Notes under the pieces: generated by a model
The model's database searches: none
What the model was told of the DNA's origin: nothing
The model's input: the letters and a program-made list of their open reading frames with translations, nothing else
Origin: Elusimicrobiota bacterium
GTDB taxonomy: Bacteria; Elusimicrobiota; Elusimicrobia; UBA1565; UBA9628
Length of the DNA stretch: 5,778 nucleotides
NCBI GenBank assembly: GCA_023700845.1
Contig: JAMPYD010000146.1
Coordinates: 1-5,778, forward strand
Direction of reading: 5' to 3'
Program-made: the position numbers and the translations under genes
Shown here: piece after piece, positions 5,632 to 5,778 of the stretch
Layout: every line of letters starts with the position of its first letter
How positions within the stretch are numbered: the stretch's first letter is position 1

Positions 5632-5778
5632 GAAAACTGAGTCTGCGGTTCCTCGAAGGCGACGGGCTCTTCCGAGTTCGTCTCGTCGACGAAGCGCGTG
5701 ATGCTGCGCAGGAAGGTGACGGGCACCGAGCCGGTCGGGCCCTGGCGCTGCTTGGCGATGATGATCTCGGCCTTGTTC
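5628..5778 (-). CDS. dnaB: Replicative DNA helicase DnaB, C-terminal end only
   Basis: Only the last 49 residues are in the window; the gene enters from beyond the right edge. The segment NKAEIIIAKQRQGPTGSV, then PVTFLRSITRFVDE, is the closing beta-structure of the RecA-like C-terminal domain of DnaB, the hexameric helicase that unwinds the replication fork. AEIIIAKQR-GPTG is highly specific for DnaB. A short acidic tail (NSEEPVAFEEPQTQFS) follows and is not conserved. The TGA at 5630-5628 overlaps the alr ATG by four bases (ATGA), which suggests coupled translation. An SD-like GAGG lies too far upstream of the alr ATG to be convincing, consistent with re-initiation. Confidence 0.95.
   Translation of the reverse strand, partial: NKAEIIIAKQRQGPTGSVPVTFLRSITRFVDETNSEEPVAFEEPQTQFS

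Overview
The window is strongly GC-rich bacterial DNA, packed with genes that all read on the minus strand. An MCE/Mla-type lipid-transport cassette shows that the cell has an outer membrane. A LexA box of the Gram-positive/actinobacterial type (CGAAC-N4-GTTCG) argues against a gamma-proteobacterium. I cannot name the phylum; a GC-rich deltaproteobacterial-type or Elusimicrobiota-like lineage is only a guess.

Layout in the direction of transcription, from high to low coordinates: the 3' end of dnaB (replicative helicase, entering from beyond the right edge); alr (alanine racemase, complete); mlaE (ABC permease); mlaF (ABC ATPase); mlaD (an MCE protein with an unusually long C-terminal domain that looks like an outer-membrane beta-barrel). 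These five genes join through overlapping stop/start codons: ATGA, GTGA, TGATG and TGATG. They therefore look like one translationally coupled operon whose promoter lies outside the window. After mlaD comes a short spacer of about 136 bp with a run of four hairpins or palindromes, two of them perfect with CCGG centres. Next is a small secreted protein that resembles the LPP20 family, then radA (recombination branch-migration protein), whose C-terminal part runs off the left edge.

Functionally, dnaB and radA serve replication and recombination, alr supplies D-alanine for peptidoglycan, and the three mla genes encode a complete inner-membrane lipid transporter. No mlaC or mlaB gene follows mlaD. 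The barrel-like tail of MlaD may replace the soluble shuttle and outer-membrane partner used by the E. coli system.

The clearest regulatory signal is a perfect 8-bp-arm palindrome upstream of radA. It contains an exact LexA box and overlaps the -35 element of a promoter whose -10 hexamer places the start of transcription on the A of the radA ATG. This predicts SOS control of a leaderless radA mRNA. A second unexplained signal is a perfect 13-bp inverted repeat inside alr, within a cluster of codons that are rare in this window. There is no gene-free stretch longer than 300 bases, and I saw no RNA genes, insertion sequences or CRISPR arrays.
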